Assembly (NCBI RefSeq): GCF_030272615.1
Contig: NC_081413.1
Coordinates: forward strand, 560,205,945-560,269,944
Direction: 5' to 3'
Length of the DNA: 64,000 nucleotides
From: Cryptomeria japonica
Lineage: Eukaryota; Streptophyta; Pinopsida; Cupressales; Cupressaceae
The translations under genes and the position numbers were made by a program. The notes beneath the pieces are model-generated. The model did no database searches, was not told the origin of the DNA, and was given only the letters and a program-made list of their open reading frames with translations. How positions within the stretch are numbered: position 1 is the stretch's first letter; every line of letters starts with the position of its first letter. Of this stretch, positions 1 through 11,944 are shown in pieces.

Positions 1-223
1 CTTAAATATGTAGGAGGATGTATGGTTTAGGGAGAGTAGAAAATTGTTACTATCTTATGACTCTTGAATCATGAAGCATGGACATAGGGGGAGAATGTGT
101 CCTAACCAAATGTAGATAAGGGAGAGATTATTGGTGTCAGAATAAGGTTCCCTTTTCCATTGTTGTCAAAGGGGCAGAGAAATCAGAACATATAATGTTG
201 ACATCAATGCCAAAGGGGGAGAT
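1..223 (+). other. 3' non-coding end of a Copia-type element with polypurine tract
   Basis: This is the tail of an internal region whose coding part lies left of the window. Purine-rich blocks of the aaagggggaga type occur near 87-95 and again at 212-222, immediately before the LTR. The second is placed like the plus-strand primer (polypurine tract) of a Copia element. No open frame of interest is present. Confidence 0.7.
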
Positions 224-2069
224 TGTTGGCTTTGAGTTGTCATTGATGTCAACTGGTATTGCAGGCTACCGATAGGGTATGTCAACCTGATATGAAGAAG
301 ATTGAACCGACATAAGGAAGATTAACATGAAGGCTTGTCAACCGGTATGGTGGAAGACAAAACCGATATGAAGGCATGGAAGATAAGTAGGTATTGAGAC
401 TATCACTGACTGGTAAGAGGTGATATGAAGTTGTGTGCTAGCATGACAAGTTGTAACCAGTATGTAGGTTGGTTGTTTGTTTATGTTAATGTCTATGATG
501 AAGAGGCAGAGTGTCAAAGAGATCACAAACCACTGGAGGTGGAGTTGAGCTACCCGTGTAGTGTATACTATTGGATAGTAGTAACATAAGGTTTTACCGG
601 TAAGGGTTTGTGCTGGTATGAGGATTTGTTGAGTGAGCATGAAAAAACTCAATGTTGGTGGGTCGATTGTCAACGTGTTTGACAGGTGGATGCTAGTTGG
701 CAAAAAGGAAGAGGTTGGTGTGTGCATAGATAAGGCATGGTAGGTGTGATAGGTCGACATTTAATGTGACTAGAAAAATCATGGATTGATTGCAGGTGTT
801 CGTGGCTCAAAGCAGATTGAAGGAGCAACTGGGTGAGTTGATCAAGGAAGAACGCTCTGATCTTTGTGCTCGCTTGTCAAAGAAAACAACTGAGACATTT
901 ATGAAGCTTGATAGATATAGATCGACAGACAGGGCCGTGTTTTCTAAACTTAGCAAACATGTATCAGAAGCCATGAGAATGGAGGAGTTTGATTGATATG
1001 TTGCAGGATTTCTAGATACAAATCGAAGCAAGTGAAGCAAATCATCGAACCATTTATGGTGATTGAACAAAAGATGAGCCGATAGATTGAATGCAGATTA
1101 CTAAAGATGGAAGATGTGCACTAGAAGGCATGATGTTGGTAGTGATGTGCCATCAATCATCTCTAAGACATGATTTGATGAGATTTGATTGGATATGGTA
1201 TGGCTAGTTGGTCGGAGAAGAAACTCTAGTCGCCCTCTGTTTGAATTGATTCTTGGTGGGAAAGATTCAGGTTAAATATGACAAACTAAGATAAATAGGG
1301 TTGTTGTTGAAGAGCGAAGGAGAGTGAAATTGTTGTCTGAGAGCTAAAGAGATAAACACTTGAAGTGTTTGTGAGTGAAGATTGTATCGGTAAGGAGAAG
1401 TAGGGTAAACCGGTGTAAGGAACAAACCAACAGAGTGGGCATAGAATGCATAGGTGACAAACTGAAAGAAGAAGTACTTGATAGAGAGTGACCAAGTGTG
1501 AGTTGAATTCAGTAGAATAGATGGAGAGAAGATTTAGCAGAGTTAGAACCAGCAGAAAGGCCAAGTTGCAGTGTGTGTTGAGTTAACACAAACTGGTAAG
1601 ATAGAAACTGATAGTGCAAGGCTTTGAAGGGTTGCAAAACTACATTTCTAGCAGGGATCTCATTTGTGTATCTGAGTTTTCATATTGTTTTCACTGAGTA
1701 GGTGCTTAGTGCAGGGGTTGTAGCTCCTTTAGGTTGTAGCCTATAAACTGTGTAGGGGTTGGTGCCCTAAAATTTGTAATTAGATCTTTTCATTGTGAGG
1801 TTGGATTGGAGCAGAAGATCTCCAATAGCTATTCTCATCGAGGTTTTTCCCACATTGGGTTTTCCTCATACATCTAGTGTTATGTGTTGCATCTTCATGT
1901 GTGTGGTGTATTAATCTTTTAGTTATTTCTCCTACATACCTTATTTGCATTGCTTTGGTAACTGGTCTGTATTTTGTGTATTTCATATTGAACCGGTATA
2001 GCTCCAATTAAGTAAAATTTGTTTAAATCACTGATTCACCCCCCTCTTAGTGATCCATTGTGTCCAACA
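224..2069 (+). mobile_element. 3' LTR of a Copia-type retrotransposon
   Basis: The LTR starts tgttggc directly after the polypurine tract and ends ccaaca. Near its right end it has the block ttcacccccctcttagtg (from about 2035), which occurs in reverse complement at the matching end of every other long Copia LTR in this window. A gggtttttccc/ggttttcc-type motif lies at about 1838-1870, also shared with the other LTRs. The 5' LTR is outside the window, so divergence and target duplication cannot be tested. An open frame of 68 codons at 790-996 lies inside; I do not call it a gene. Confidence 0.75.
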
Positions 2070-4084
2070 CACCAATGTCTAAAAGGTTGAATTTTAGTTG
2101 GAGTTGTCATAGCTAGTTGGAGAGTATTTAAGTTGTATGGAAAATTATACATGATAGAGTTAGTACATTATATTTCTTCTAGGATGGAAGGTATACTTTA
2201 TAAACTTAGTTATCTATTGCCCTTGTGAAGGGTAGACCCACTTCTAAATGAAAGGTGTACAAGGGACTATTGATTTGTGGATGGAGGAAAAGAATTGTGA
2301 TGACGCTAATTGAAGATCATCAAAGACTTTATTATTTATAGACATTGCATTTACTATGTATATTGATGTGGGAGCATATGGGTGCATGTATGATTTGCAT
2401 GAACCAAAAATAGTTTTAAGTTTGTTTTTAGTTTTTTTGCAATTTGTTGGTTGTTGATGAATTGATTTGGAAGTCATTTTTCCTTCAAGGATGATTGAGC
2501 TCATAATGAAATTGGTTAGGTTCCTTAGGTATATTTAAAGTCTTTTTGGAGTGGTTGGAGGTTTGTGAACCTTTGATCCCATTGAATACTACTTTTTTTT
2601 TTTTTTTTCACCATTTTTCGTGTTTGAGAACTAGTTCTTAAGTTCATACTTTTCCAAACTGCCCAAAGAAGTTAAGCAAGAAATCTTGAAAGTTCATGAT
2701 TTGATTGAGAGATTGTATTTTTGACCAAATGCTTTGTTAGGAAACACTTTAGATCACCAAAGTATAGGTTCAAAAATTCAAAGGTTTGTGAAAAGGAACT
2801 CAACAAGCTGTCTCCTCAGTGTCAAACAATTCCTAAGATCACAAACTTATAAGCTTATTAAAATTTTATTTTGTTGAAGGATCCCATTAACAAGTTTACA
2901 AAATGTATTTTTCATCATAAAGCAACAAATATACTAGTTTACAAACTCATATAGATGCCAAAAGGTGGTTCATATTAGAAAAATGATTTTATTAAAAAGA
3001 GAAAATCCTTTCTCTTAACAAAACATCTGATGATAATTGAAATGATCAATCAATGGAATTATTAACACATGGAATGTACTAATTAGGTTGAACTATAATT
3101 TAGTTCAAATTCCTCTAGAGAAGTATGAAATGCAAGATTTGAAAATGGTAGAGAGACTAACTCATTTAGAAATGAAGTTGGAAGGTTGTTGAGAGAGATG
3201 ACAGTTGGAGCATTGAAAGAGAAGCATAAAGGTCATTGAAGAGAAGTGTGTTTGGTGAATTGGAAATGGAATATTGCAGATACAATAATGGTTTTGTGAC
3301 TGAGATTACTCCTAAATTGTAATATGAAATATAATTTGTTGTAGATATTGAAAATTTGTTGTTGAACATTGGATTATTATTAATATTCAATGATTTTGAG
3401 ATATATTGTTGTAGATTATCTACATGTTTGGACTTATCCTAGGGCGCATTTGTGCCAAGTGGTCTCGAAGTAGGTTCTAAGAGACTAAAAGTACAAAAGG
3501 CAAAGCCAGTTGGTATAGTAGAAACAACTTGCAACTACAAATAACTTGCATAAGATGACACAAAGTATGTGGATGTTGAGTTGGGGCACCAAGAGGTGAA
3601 GACCCAAAACTTATAGAGATGATACAAGGCATAACAACAAGGCTTGTGGCCATTGGAATGGCCCAAAGGGAAGGAGTTCATGTAGAATATTTAAGAAATG
3701 AGGAAGATGAATAAGCTATTGAATCTCATAATATTATGTATGGAGTAGGTATCACAATGAGGAAATGGATTGTATTTTTAAATAAATATAGGAGTTCGGT
3801 GTCAATTTTAACTAGTATATTTATTTCAATATCATAAAGGAATGTGTACAACTATTATTATTGGTTTACAAAAATAATTATATTCTATATATTTTTAGAA
3901 TTTATTGGAAGAATCTACAAGAATAGCAATATTATTGTGCCTTGAAAATTGGGGCAATAAGTGTCATAATTCAACCCTAAAAATAAATCAATATTCAAGC
4001 CCAAGGAAGGTCAACTTGGGATTAAGGTTTATACTTATAATGAAATAAAGGACAACTTGGGCCAATGCATGAGAAAGAGAAAGT
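2070..4084. other. Unassigned AT-rich stretch
   Basis: I see no coding region, LTR pair or tandem array here. A run of T's occurs at about 2592-2609. The final few hundred bases grade into the telomere-like array that follows. It may be decayed transposon DNA, but no recognisable domain or terminal structure supports a family call. Confidence 0.4.
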
Positions 4085-4818
4085 ATCTCCTTCTTTAGGC
4101 TCTGTAAAGATAAGGGGGTACTCCCCAAGGTTTGATTACAAAAAAATATAGATAGATTAAGATTAGAATGAAGGTTGGCATTAGGGTTAAATTAATGTTA
4201 GGATACAGATTATAGTTATAATAGGGTTAGTAGTAGAATTATGATTATAGCTACAATTATTCTTAGGTAGAGGAATTCAAATTGCAATTAGGGTTAGGGT
4301 TAGCATTAGAATTATATGTAATTTTAGGTTTAGGGTTGGGGTTTAATTAAGGTTTAGGGTTAGGAATGTATTAGTGTTATGGTTTAGCTACGGTTAGGTT
4401 TAAAGTTAGGGTTCTAGGATAAAGCTTAGGGTCAAGGCTGGGAGTAAGATTAGGGTTAAAGTTCAATTAGAGTTAAGATTCAAGTTCTTTTAGGATTTCA
4501 TTGGAATTAGGATTAATATTAGGGCAAGGTTAGGGTTTAATTGGGATCTAATTAAGGTTTTGTTTCAATTAGGGTTAGGGTTAGGGTAAGAGTTAAGTTC
4601 CATTAGGGTTAACATTTAATGTTAGGCTTTGTGTTTAATTAGGGATAGGTTTAGGGTCAGGGTGAAGATTTAATTTGATTTAGATAAAAGTTGAATAAGG
4701 GTAAATATTTAATTATGGTTAATGTTAGGGCTCTTTTGGGTTAGGATTAGGATGAAAGTTTTATAATAAATCTTGGGGTTAAAGTTCAAATAAGGTTACA
4801 ATTACGATTAGGGTTAAC
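4085..4818 (+). repeat. Degenerate telomere-like array, TTAGGG polarity
   Basis: Dense occurrences of agggtta, tagggtt and attaggg with irregular spacing, all in G-rich polarity on the + strand. The non-telomeric leader block (4085-4160, with gtaaagataag at about 4103) recurs at about 6867-6950, so the array has a higher-order unit. The array is interrupted at 4818 by the solo LTR. Confidence 0.85.
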
Positions 4819-6496
4819 TGGTGTAGGAGCACCTCCTTACTCATCAGGCATCCATGAGGTCAAATATGAAAGACAAGTGTTTTGATGGATTCTCAATGTA
4901 AATATGGTCAATTATGATCTTTTTGGATGTAATAAGGTCATCTAGACCAATATTTGTTATGTCTAGTCATAGGTTACTCATATTGGCAAAATTGCTCAAG
5001 ATTGCTCACAAGTTGTAAAAAGTTATCAAAGAGTGCTCAAGGTTTCTAAATGGTCCATTTTGATGTAAAATGTGATGTGAAAATTTTATTATGTCCATTT
5101 GGACTTATTTTTATGTTTTGGGGCTCATAGGTTTATCTATGTTCAAAAATTGTCAATTATGTCTAAAAGTTGTCATGTGAAAGTTGTCAAAGGTTGTCAA
5201 GTTTGGTCTCCAACGTACATATGGTTTGAAATATAGATGGAGAAGTTTTAACCACAAAGTGGATGCATAAATAGACCTTGGTAAGGTCGAAACAAGGTTG
5301 TTGTTGAATGTATGAAGGAAGAATCAATAAAAATCTTGAAACTTTTTGCACTTCCCTATGATTTACCACATGACAGTCTGCTCCAAGGGGTTGTTCATTG
5401 ACAAGTCTTATTCATTTTCTTTGAAAAATTATTTTTTATGATTCTTGAATGATTATTCTTCCTTTTCCAAGTGGTTTCATTTGCTTTGGTGCATTGTAGA
5501 AGAATATATCTTGTTTTTCCTAAAATTTGTCAAAACCCCAAACTAGGGTAATCCGAGACAGAGGAAAATGTAAAACTCTTTATATTCATGATTGAGATAC
5601 TATCCAATGGATGGAAAATATTGTAAATATGCATCTCTTTGTCTTCTAATGATTGTAGGGTTTCATGATGGAGTTGGCACGTGCTAAAGAAGAGTACAAG
5701 GACTGGAATCCCTATTTCAGTCTAAGAAATCAAAACTTTGGTGGTGATTTGGAAGGCTAAATGTAAGGTGAGAGCCTTTAAAGGATGGTGAAGGCATAGA
5801 AGGGTGTGTGGAGTGTCTAAGGAAATGTTCTCAACATTGGTAACCTTTGACAAGCTAAAGAGATTAAAAACCCTTGACTGTCCTAACCTTCACATTGACT
5901 GTCCTAGTTTAATAGTGTACACCGAATCATTGCACTTTACAAGTTTATGAAGGGTTGAGTGTTGAGTTTAAAAGTAAGAGGGGTAAAAGGAAGAATTACC
6001 ATCTTCACTACTTGTATTTGGAAGGTATCTAAATAAAGGTAGGCCCTTGTAAGCATGTTTGTCTCAGGCCTATGTGACTGTCACAAAGGGACAACATTGC
6101 AATAGTGAGACTTCTTTTGTACTTTGGGTGGTTGGGAGGGTAGAGAGAGCCCTGTCTAGGCATTCTAGGAGTATTTGAAAGTGTGTCTCAAAAAAAGAGT
6201 ATTGTGTTTACATAAAGATTATCCAAATGATATGTTAAAGATCATCAGAATGAGTTTAGGCAACCGAGTGTCATGAAGACTTGAAGGATGGATGTAGGAG
6301 TTGAACTTTGTGAGTTTGGTAAAGGAAAGGAGTATGAGACTGTGTGGACGATAACCCTTAGGTTGGTGGATGATTTGTGAGTTTGTGAGTCCTTAGTAAG
6401 GAAAGGTGTTGATGAACACCTAAATGAAGGAACACACCTATTAGATGGGTGAGTTGGGATAGGTTGTCCCTTAATTGGTGAGTTTATATGGCATCA
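4819..6496. mobile_element. Solo LTR, target duplication ttaac
   Basis: A 1678-bp block of non-telomeric sequence interrupts the array. It begins tggtgtagg and ends ggcatca (TG...CA). It is flanked by perfect 5-bp direct repeats ttaac at 4814-4818 and 6497-6501. No internal coding region, primer site or second LTR is present, which is the expected product of LTR-LTR recombination. Family and orientation cannot be assigned from the ends alone. Confidence 0.75.
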
Positions 6497-7508
6497 TTAA
6501 CATTCAAATAAGGTTAGGTTTAAGGTTTAAATAGGGTTAGAATTCAATAAGGGTTATGGTTAGAGTTTAACAAAGGTAAGTGTTCAATTAGGGTTAAATT
6601 TGAGTTAGGATTAGGGTAAAGGTTCTATGATAAAGCTTAGGGTTAGGTTTAGAGGCAAGGATGAAATAGGGTTAGAATAAAGGTTAAATTAGGGTTATGA
6701 TTCAATAAGGGTTGAATTAGGGTTAGAGTTAAGTTTAGATTTCAATGAGGGTTAGGATTATGGCTAGGGTTTAATTATGGTAAGGGTTAGTGCCAAGATT
6801 CAATTAGACTTATTCAATAAGGGTTCAAGGCTAGGATAATCATGTTTGATTAGGGTATAGCTCAACCATCTCCTTGTTTGGGCCATGTAAAGATAAGGCA
6901 GTACACCCTAAGGTTTGATTACGACCTATTATCAATAAATTAAGATTCAAATGAAGGTTAGCATTAGGGTTAAATTAATATTAGGAGAAAGATTATAGTT
7001 ATAACAGGGTTAGTAATAGAATTAGCATCATAGTTACAATCATTCTTAGGTCTAGGATTAGAAATAGGGTTAACATTAGAATTATATGTAATTTTAGGTT
7101 TAGGGTTAGTTTCCAATTAGGGATATGGTTTAACAAGGGTTAGGTTTAAAGTTAGGGTTCTAGGATAAAACTGAGGGTCAAGGTTGGGGTTAATATTAGG
7201 GTTAGAGTTCAATTAGAGTTAGGGTTCAAGTTATTTTATGATTTGATTGGGGTTATGATTAATAATAGGTTAGGATTAGGGTTTAACTAGGATCCAATTA
7301 GGGTTAGGATTAATGTTATATTTTAATTAGGGTAAGGTTTAGAGTAAGAATTGAGATTGTATAATGATTAATATTTAATTAGACTTAATAAGGTTAGGGT
7401 TTGGGTTCAATAAAAGCTAGGGTTAGGGTTTAATTAGGGTTAAGGTTTAATTAGGTTTAGATTTAAAAAGTTCAATCGAGGTAAGTGTTCAATTATGGTT
7501 AGGGATAG
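6497..7508 (+). repeat. Degenerate telomere-like array, TTAGGG polarity
   Basis: Continuation of the array that stops at 4818, again G-rich on the + strand. The portion 6867-7395 is a diverged second copy of 4085-4630. The array stops where the truncated Copia begins. Confidence 0.85.
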
Positions 7509-10016
7509 CAATGAATGCATGTGGAAGGTCCTGATGTTGTGATCATGTCCTCCGTGTATCTGAAGGATCCCCAACAAGAGAACTCGTTGACTCAAGTGTC
7601 TGTCGAGCCCAACGAGGTCTAGGTGGGGGTGGAGAATGAGGCTCCTCAATTGCAAGTGGACCTGACAGAGGTGTACCCCTGCGAGTAAGAGTTGAAGGAG
7701 TGTCATCATCTGAATCAATGACATCACTATCCACAATGGAGGAAGGTGGAGGAGATAGAGAGGCTAAGCTAGGAGAGATTTCCTCAAAATGAACACTCCT
7801 CTCAATGAACACCTCATGTGTCTCAAGATCCATCAATTGATATGCCTTAACATCCTCAGGATATCCAACAAAAAGATAAGGCCGACTTTGAGGTTCCAAT
7901 GCCTTGCGTTTCTGCGGAGGAATGTGAGCCCATGCTGGACACCCAAAGACTCTGAAATGTCTCTCAATCGGTTTCCTACCAGCCCAAACCTCAAAAGGAG
8001 TAATACCTTGCAAATATTTGTGAGGAACCCGATTCTGGATGTGTGTGGCACAACTGATAGCCTCTGCCCAAAAGTTGGGATCAAGAGAACGTGCATGTAT
8101 CATACAGCTAGCCATTTCTTTGAGAGTTTTATTCTTGCGCTCTGCATCTCCATTCTGCTATGGAGTGTAAGCAACAAAATGTTGAAGATCAATCCCCTCA
8201 AATATACCAAAATCCTCAAGTCTTTTGTTCACATATTCCCTTCCATTATCTGTGTGAAGAATCTTGACCACTTTCCCAGATTGCTTCTCCACACGAGCCT
8301 TGAAGTCTTGAAATCTATCAAACACTTCACTCTTATGAATAAGAAAGTAGACCCAAGTGAAGTGGGAGTAGTCATCAATGAAGGTGAGGACATAGTGGTC
8401 CTTACTAAATGAAGGTGATGGAAATGGACCTGCTACATTGTTGTGAACAAGTTAAAGAACTTCCAAAGCTCTCCAAGCTTTCCCCTTATCAAACTTCTCC
8501 TTGAGATGCTTGCCCATGGAACACATTGAACATACACCCTTTGAAAAACCGATTTGAGGTAGACCTGTGACCATGGCTTTAGTGTTGAGCTATTGAAGAT
8601 AGTGGTAGTTGAGGTGACCAAACTGTTCATGCCATAGCTTACTTTTTGAATTTGAATGAGTAAGCAAGGCCCTACAAAGAGAACTTGGTACAAAGTGGGA
8701 AAATGAATAAATCCTTGAGTTGGCATTGACTTGTCCCACTGCTACCAAGGCATCATCATCAAGTTCCTTTATCACAACTAAATCAGGTGTAAACTCAACC
8801 TTTTTCCCATTCCCATAGTGATCGATTTGGTAGATAGAGAGAAGATTGGTAGACAAGTTAGGAACATAGAGAACATTCTCAAATGTTCCATCATCCATGT
8901 CAACTGAACCTTTCCCTTCAACCTCAACTTGTGTATCATCACCTATGCAAATGTGAGGTACCTTTGATGGCTCCAATGAAGAAAATTGCTCCTTTGTAGA
9001 ACCCATGTGATAAGAGGCACCCGAGTCAAGTATCCACTGCTATGAGAACCTGTTGTAGCCACAAATGATTGCCCTTTTCCCTTAGACTGCGAGGAAGAGG
9101 AAGGAGATGAATCCTTCTTTGTATAGGTAGATGGAAAGTTGATGTTATTTTTCTTAAGAAGATTTGTCAACTCATCAACTTGCTTGGTGTGGCATCGATG
9201 CTCATCATGACCATACTTCCTGCAATAAGAACAAGTTGGTTTATCCTTCTTAGGTGGAGTCCCCTTCTTGGAAGAGGATGAAAAATTGCCTTGTGATGGA
9301 GAGGATGATTGTCCTTTTTCTTGTTGTGGCTTTGACTTAGATTGCTTCTTCTTCTTGTTAGAATCTTTGCCTTGACTCCCTTGACTCCCTTGATTAGCCA
9401 CCAAAGCCTTAGACTTTGAAGACTTGAGAAGCCCCATGTTCAACAACTTCGATTGTTCCAATATCAATATTTCTGTGAAAGCATCAAATGAAGGTATAGT
9501 TTAGGAACTGCCCACTATCAAACGATGAGTTTGGAAGCTAGACACAAATGCTGCAAATTCAGGTGCAAGCATGCCCAACAAGTTGAATATCAATTGAGCA
9601 TCCTTTTTGTCAATTCAACAATCCTTCAGCTTAGCTCTTAGCTCATTTGCTTTAGTGACATAATCTTGGATTGTATCAAAATTCTTGGGATCCAAGTTGG
9701 TGAGCTCATTGTCAATCTTGTAACCTCTAGCATCAACTTGACCATACAATTTCTGAAACATGTCCCAAGCCTCTTTGATTGTAGTACACTTCTCAATGTG
9801 AAAAATGAGGTCATTTGATACATACTTATGCAAATTTCCAAGAGCCATGCAATTCTTAGTGAGCCATTCTAATTGAGCATTAGGATTAGGTGGTGCTGCT
9901 ATTGTTCCATTTATGTAATGTGTGAGACCTTTTTCCATTAATTTGCTCCATACTTTAATTTTCCAAGATGCATAATTATGTGGAGTTAAAGGTGGAAATT
10001 TATGAGGACTCATTGC
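7509..10016 (-). pseudogene. Copia gag-protease-integrase polyprotein, broken
   Basis: Gag starts at an ATG at 10016 (MSPHKFPPLTPHNYASWK). A CCHC zinc knuckle of the form CSYCRKYGHDEHRCH lies near 9180-9230. A protease motif ILDSGASYHM lies near 9010-9050, in a different frame from the knuckle. A gag-pre-integrase segment follows (LWHEQFGHLNYHYLQ, about 8590-8640). The integrase core shows FIDDYSHFTWVYF and HTDNGREYV (about 8230-8380). Then comes a TPQQNG motif whose first Q codon is a stop (about 8156), and the GRKP/FGCPAW region. The last visible residues are RRT, a stop in place of R, then SQHQDLPHAF. Frameshifts and stops make this a dead copy. Confidence 0.85.
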
Positions 10017-11484
10017 AACAAAAATGAAAGAGCACAAGGAAAGAGAGGCACAATCACACATGACACCCCCCCAAATTCACTCAATCAAAGAACACCCCCC
10101 CCCAAAAAAAAAAAATCATTTGGCACTTTATACTTAGTACATGTACAATGGGCCACTTGCAAAAAATGGCAAAGTGGACTTCTGATTTCAACTTTACAAC
10201 TGCCTCAATGAGGCCAAAGGAGACTCAAACTGATAATGCAAGAGATATAAACTAAGATCCAAGCAAATTACAAGTACCAAATAGGCCAAAAAAAAGACCA
10301 ATATCTGAAAGTACAATATCCACTCAAAATATCTGAAAACTGATCATAGATTATGCAAGTAGATGAAAAAATATGCACTTTAAAACAAAATGACACCTGA
10401 AAAGGAGGTCGTATGAGTTCAAACGAAGCGTTTGAAGTTGCAAAATTGAGGATTGGACAGGTACAATTGAGAGAATCCAAAAATTCTGAAAAACTATGCA
10501 CCAAAATTAGAAAATAACCACACCACTACGGAGAGCACAAAAAATTAGCCCAAATAACAAAATTGCACCCAAAAAGGATCAAAATTGAGCAAGTTATGAG
10601 CCTCCAAAGTTGACCCAAAAAATAAAACTGCTCAACAAAGAGGGGTCTAAAATTTTCAAAAAATATTGACGTCAGCAAAATACTGTGTTAAATTTGACGG
10701 TCATATGATCGTCAAAATGGCCGTCGCACCCTTGGACCAGGTTGATTGGGTGACTAATTGTGCACTACTAACATGGCACCTAATGTGATGGGTGACATGG
10801 CTAGGTGACGTGGCCTACGAGTGGGCCCAACTGTCAGTGGTGGAGGTGGTTGGACAACAATGGGGCTAGGGCCAGAGGGCTAGTGGGAGGCAGTGGGGTG
10901 GCTGTCGATGGTGTCATGGCCGCCGGGGTCATGCCTACTGGAGGGGCCAGGCTATTGCCGGCGGTGGCGTGGTCGACAAGGTCGCTGTGGCCGGAGGGCT
11001 GGCAGGGCTGCCGCCGGAGGTCGTCGGAGCACGAGAACGAACTTGCACACAACACACTGCATAGAGACTAACCTGCGCATGGCACACTACACGAAGAATG
11101 ACCTACACATGACACACTGTATGGTACGATGGGGCAGGGGGGGTCTTTGGACCCCCGAAAAAAACTTTTCTCTTTTTTTCAAAAAAAATGCCCCCTTTTT
11201 AAAAAAAAAATTTCAAATTGGAAAACAAAATTTAGAATTTTTTTTAAAGAAATCCAAAAATTCTGTACCGTATTAGCCGAATTGGGCAAAAAATTCCTCC
11301 ACACCCAAAATTTGACTTTTGCCAAAATAGGTCGAGTTTATACTCGATTTTTATGGAAACGACCTACCGGACGCAATGGTGAGGTTGAAAATGCTCTAGG
11401 ATGCCTCCAAAATGCGCAAAACCTCAGATCCAAAAATAGAAGCCTTCCAAGATGTCTCCCAAAACCAATCAATGAAGCTCCAAT
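10017..11484 (-). other. Long untranslated leader of the truncated Copia
   Basis: About 1.47 kb separates the primer site from gag, which is long for a Copia element. It contains a C-run followed by an A-run (about 10087-10111), a near-perfect 22-bp palindrome (10694-10715), a GC-rich island unlike the surrounding AT-rich DNA (about 10780-11045), and three imperfect tandem units of about 27-30 bp (11039-11124). Open frames in the island are on both strands and look like composition effects. Confidence 0.55.
11039..11124. repeat. Three imperfect tandem units of about 27-30 bp
   Basis: The units share a core of the form cacacaacacactgca / catggcacactaca / catgacacactgta, each preceded by act(a/t)acct or acttgc-like bases. 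They are too few and too degenerate to be a satellite. Confidence 0.5.
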
Positions 11485-11497
11485 GGCTCTGATACCA
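11485..11497 (-). promoter_or_regulatory. Primer binding site, initiator-Met tRNA type
   Basis: The + strand reads ggctctgatacca. Its complement, tggtatcagagcc, is the classic plant retrotransposon site complementary to the 3' end of initiator methionine tRNA. It abuts the LTR start at 11498. Confidence 0.9.
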
Positions 11498-11944
11498 TGT
11501 GAGATTTTGCCAAGACCAAGGGCACAATGAAAAGTATAAAAGAGAGACAAAAGAATGACAAGAACAAACTATATCCTCATCAATATGCAAATGATCAATT
11601 GGATTAACCAATACAATGAATATGAGCTTGCTTATATAGGCAAGGCCATATGGATATATGAGCACACAATCATGACATGTGGCTCAATGAGAAACAAGGG
11701 TAGGTAAGAAATACTAGGGGTAGGTAGTAGAAATAATATAATATTCCACAAGAGGTGGAGGACCCACCAAATGTGGAGCGTAACAACAAGATAAGACCAC
11801 AAAAGGTGGAATTTCTCCTACAAGCTATATCCCTATGTGCACACTTCCCTAAGTGTCTCATATCCAAACTATGAAAAGATGCATTATCCTAAGTTAACTT
11901 AAGTAAAGTGTAATAATATCCATGATGCATATTTATTTACAACA
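11498..11944 (-). mobile_element. 5' LTR of the truncated Copia
   Basis: On the + strand it starts tgtgagatt next to the primer site and ends tttacaaca, after which the telomere-like array resumes. Length is 447 bp. No second LTR remains for comparison. Confidence 0.8.

Larger units (their letters stand above)
7509..11944 (-). mobile_element. 3'-truncated Copia retrotransposon
   Basis: Read on the minus strand, this holds a 447-bp 5' LTR (11498-11944), an initiator-Met-type primer site, a long untranslated leader, gag, protease and integrase. It then stops in the linker between integrase and reverse transcriptase, where telomere-like repeat begins. RT, RNase H and the 3' LTR are absent, so the element cannot be autonomous. 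No convincing target duplication is visible, as expected for a truncated copy. Confidence 0.85.

Noticed and set aside
10805-11276. Open frames in the GC-rich leader island
   Set aside because: Frames are open on both strands because the base composition is GC-rich; products are low-complexity W/G/R-rich with no domain.
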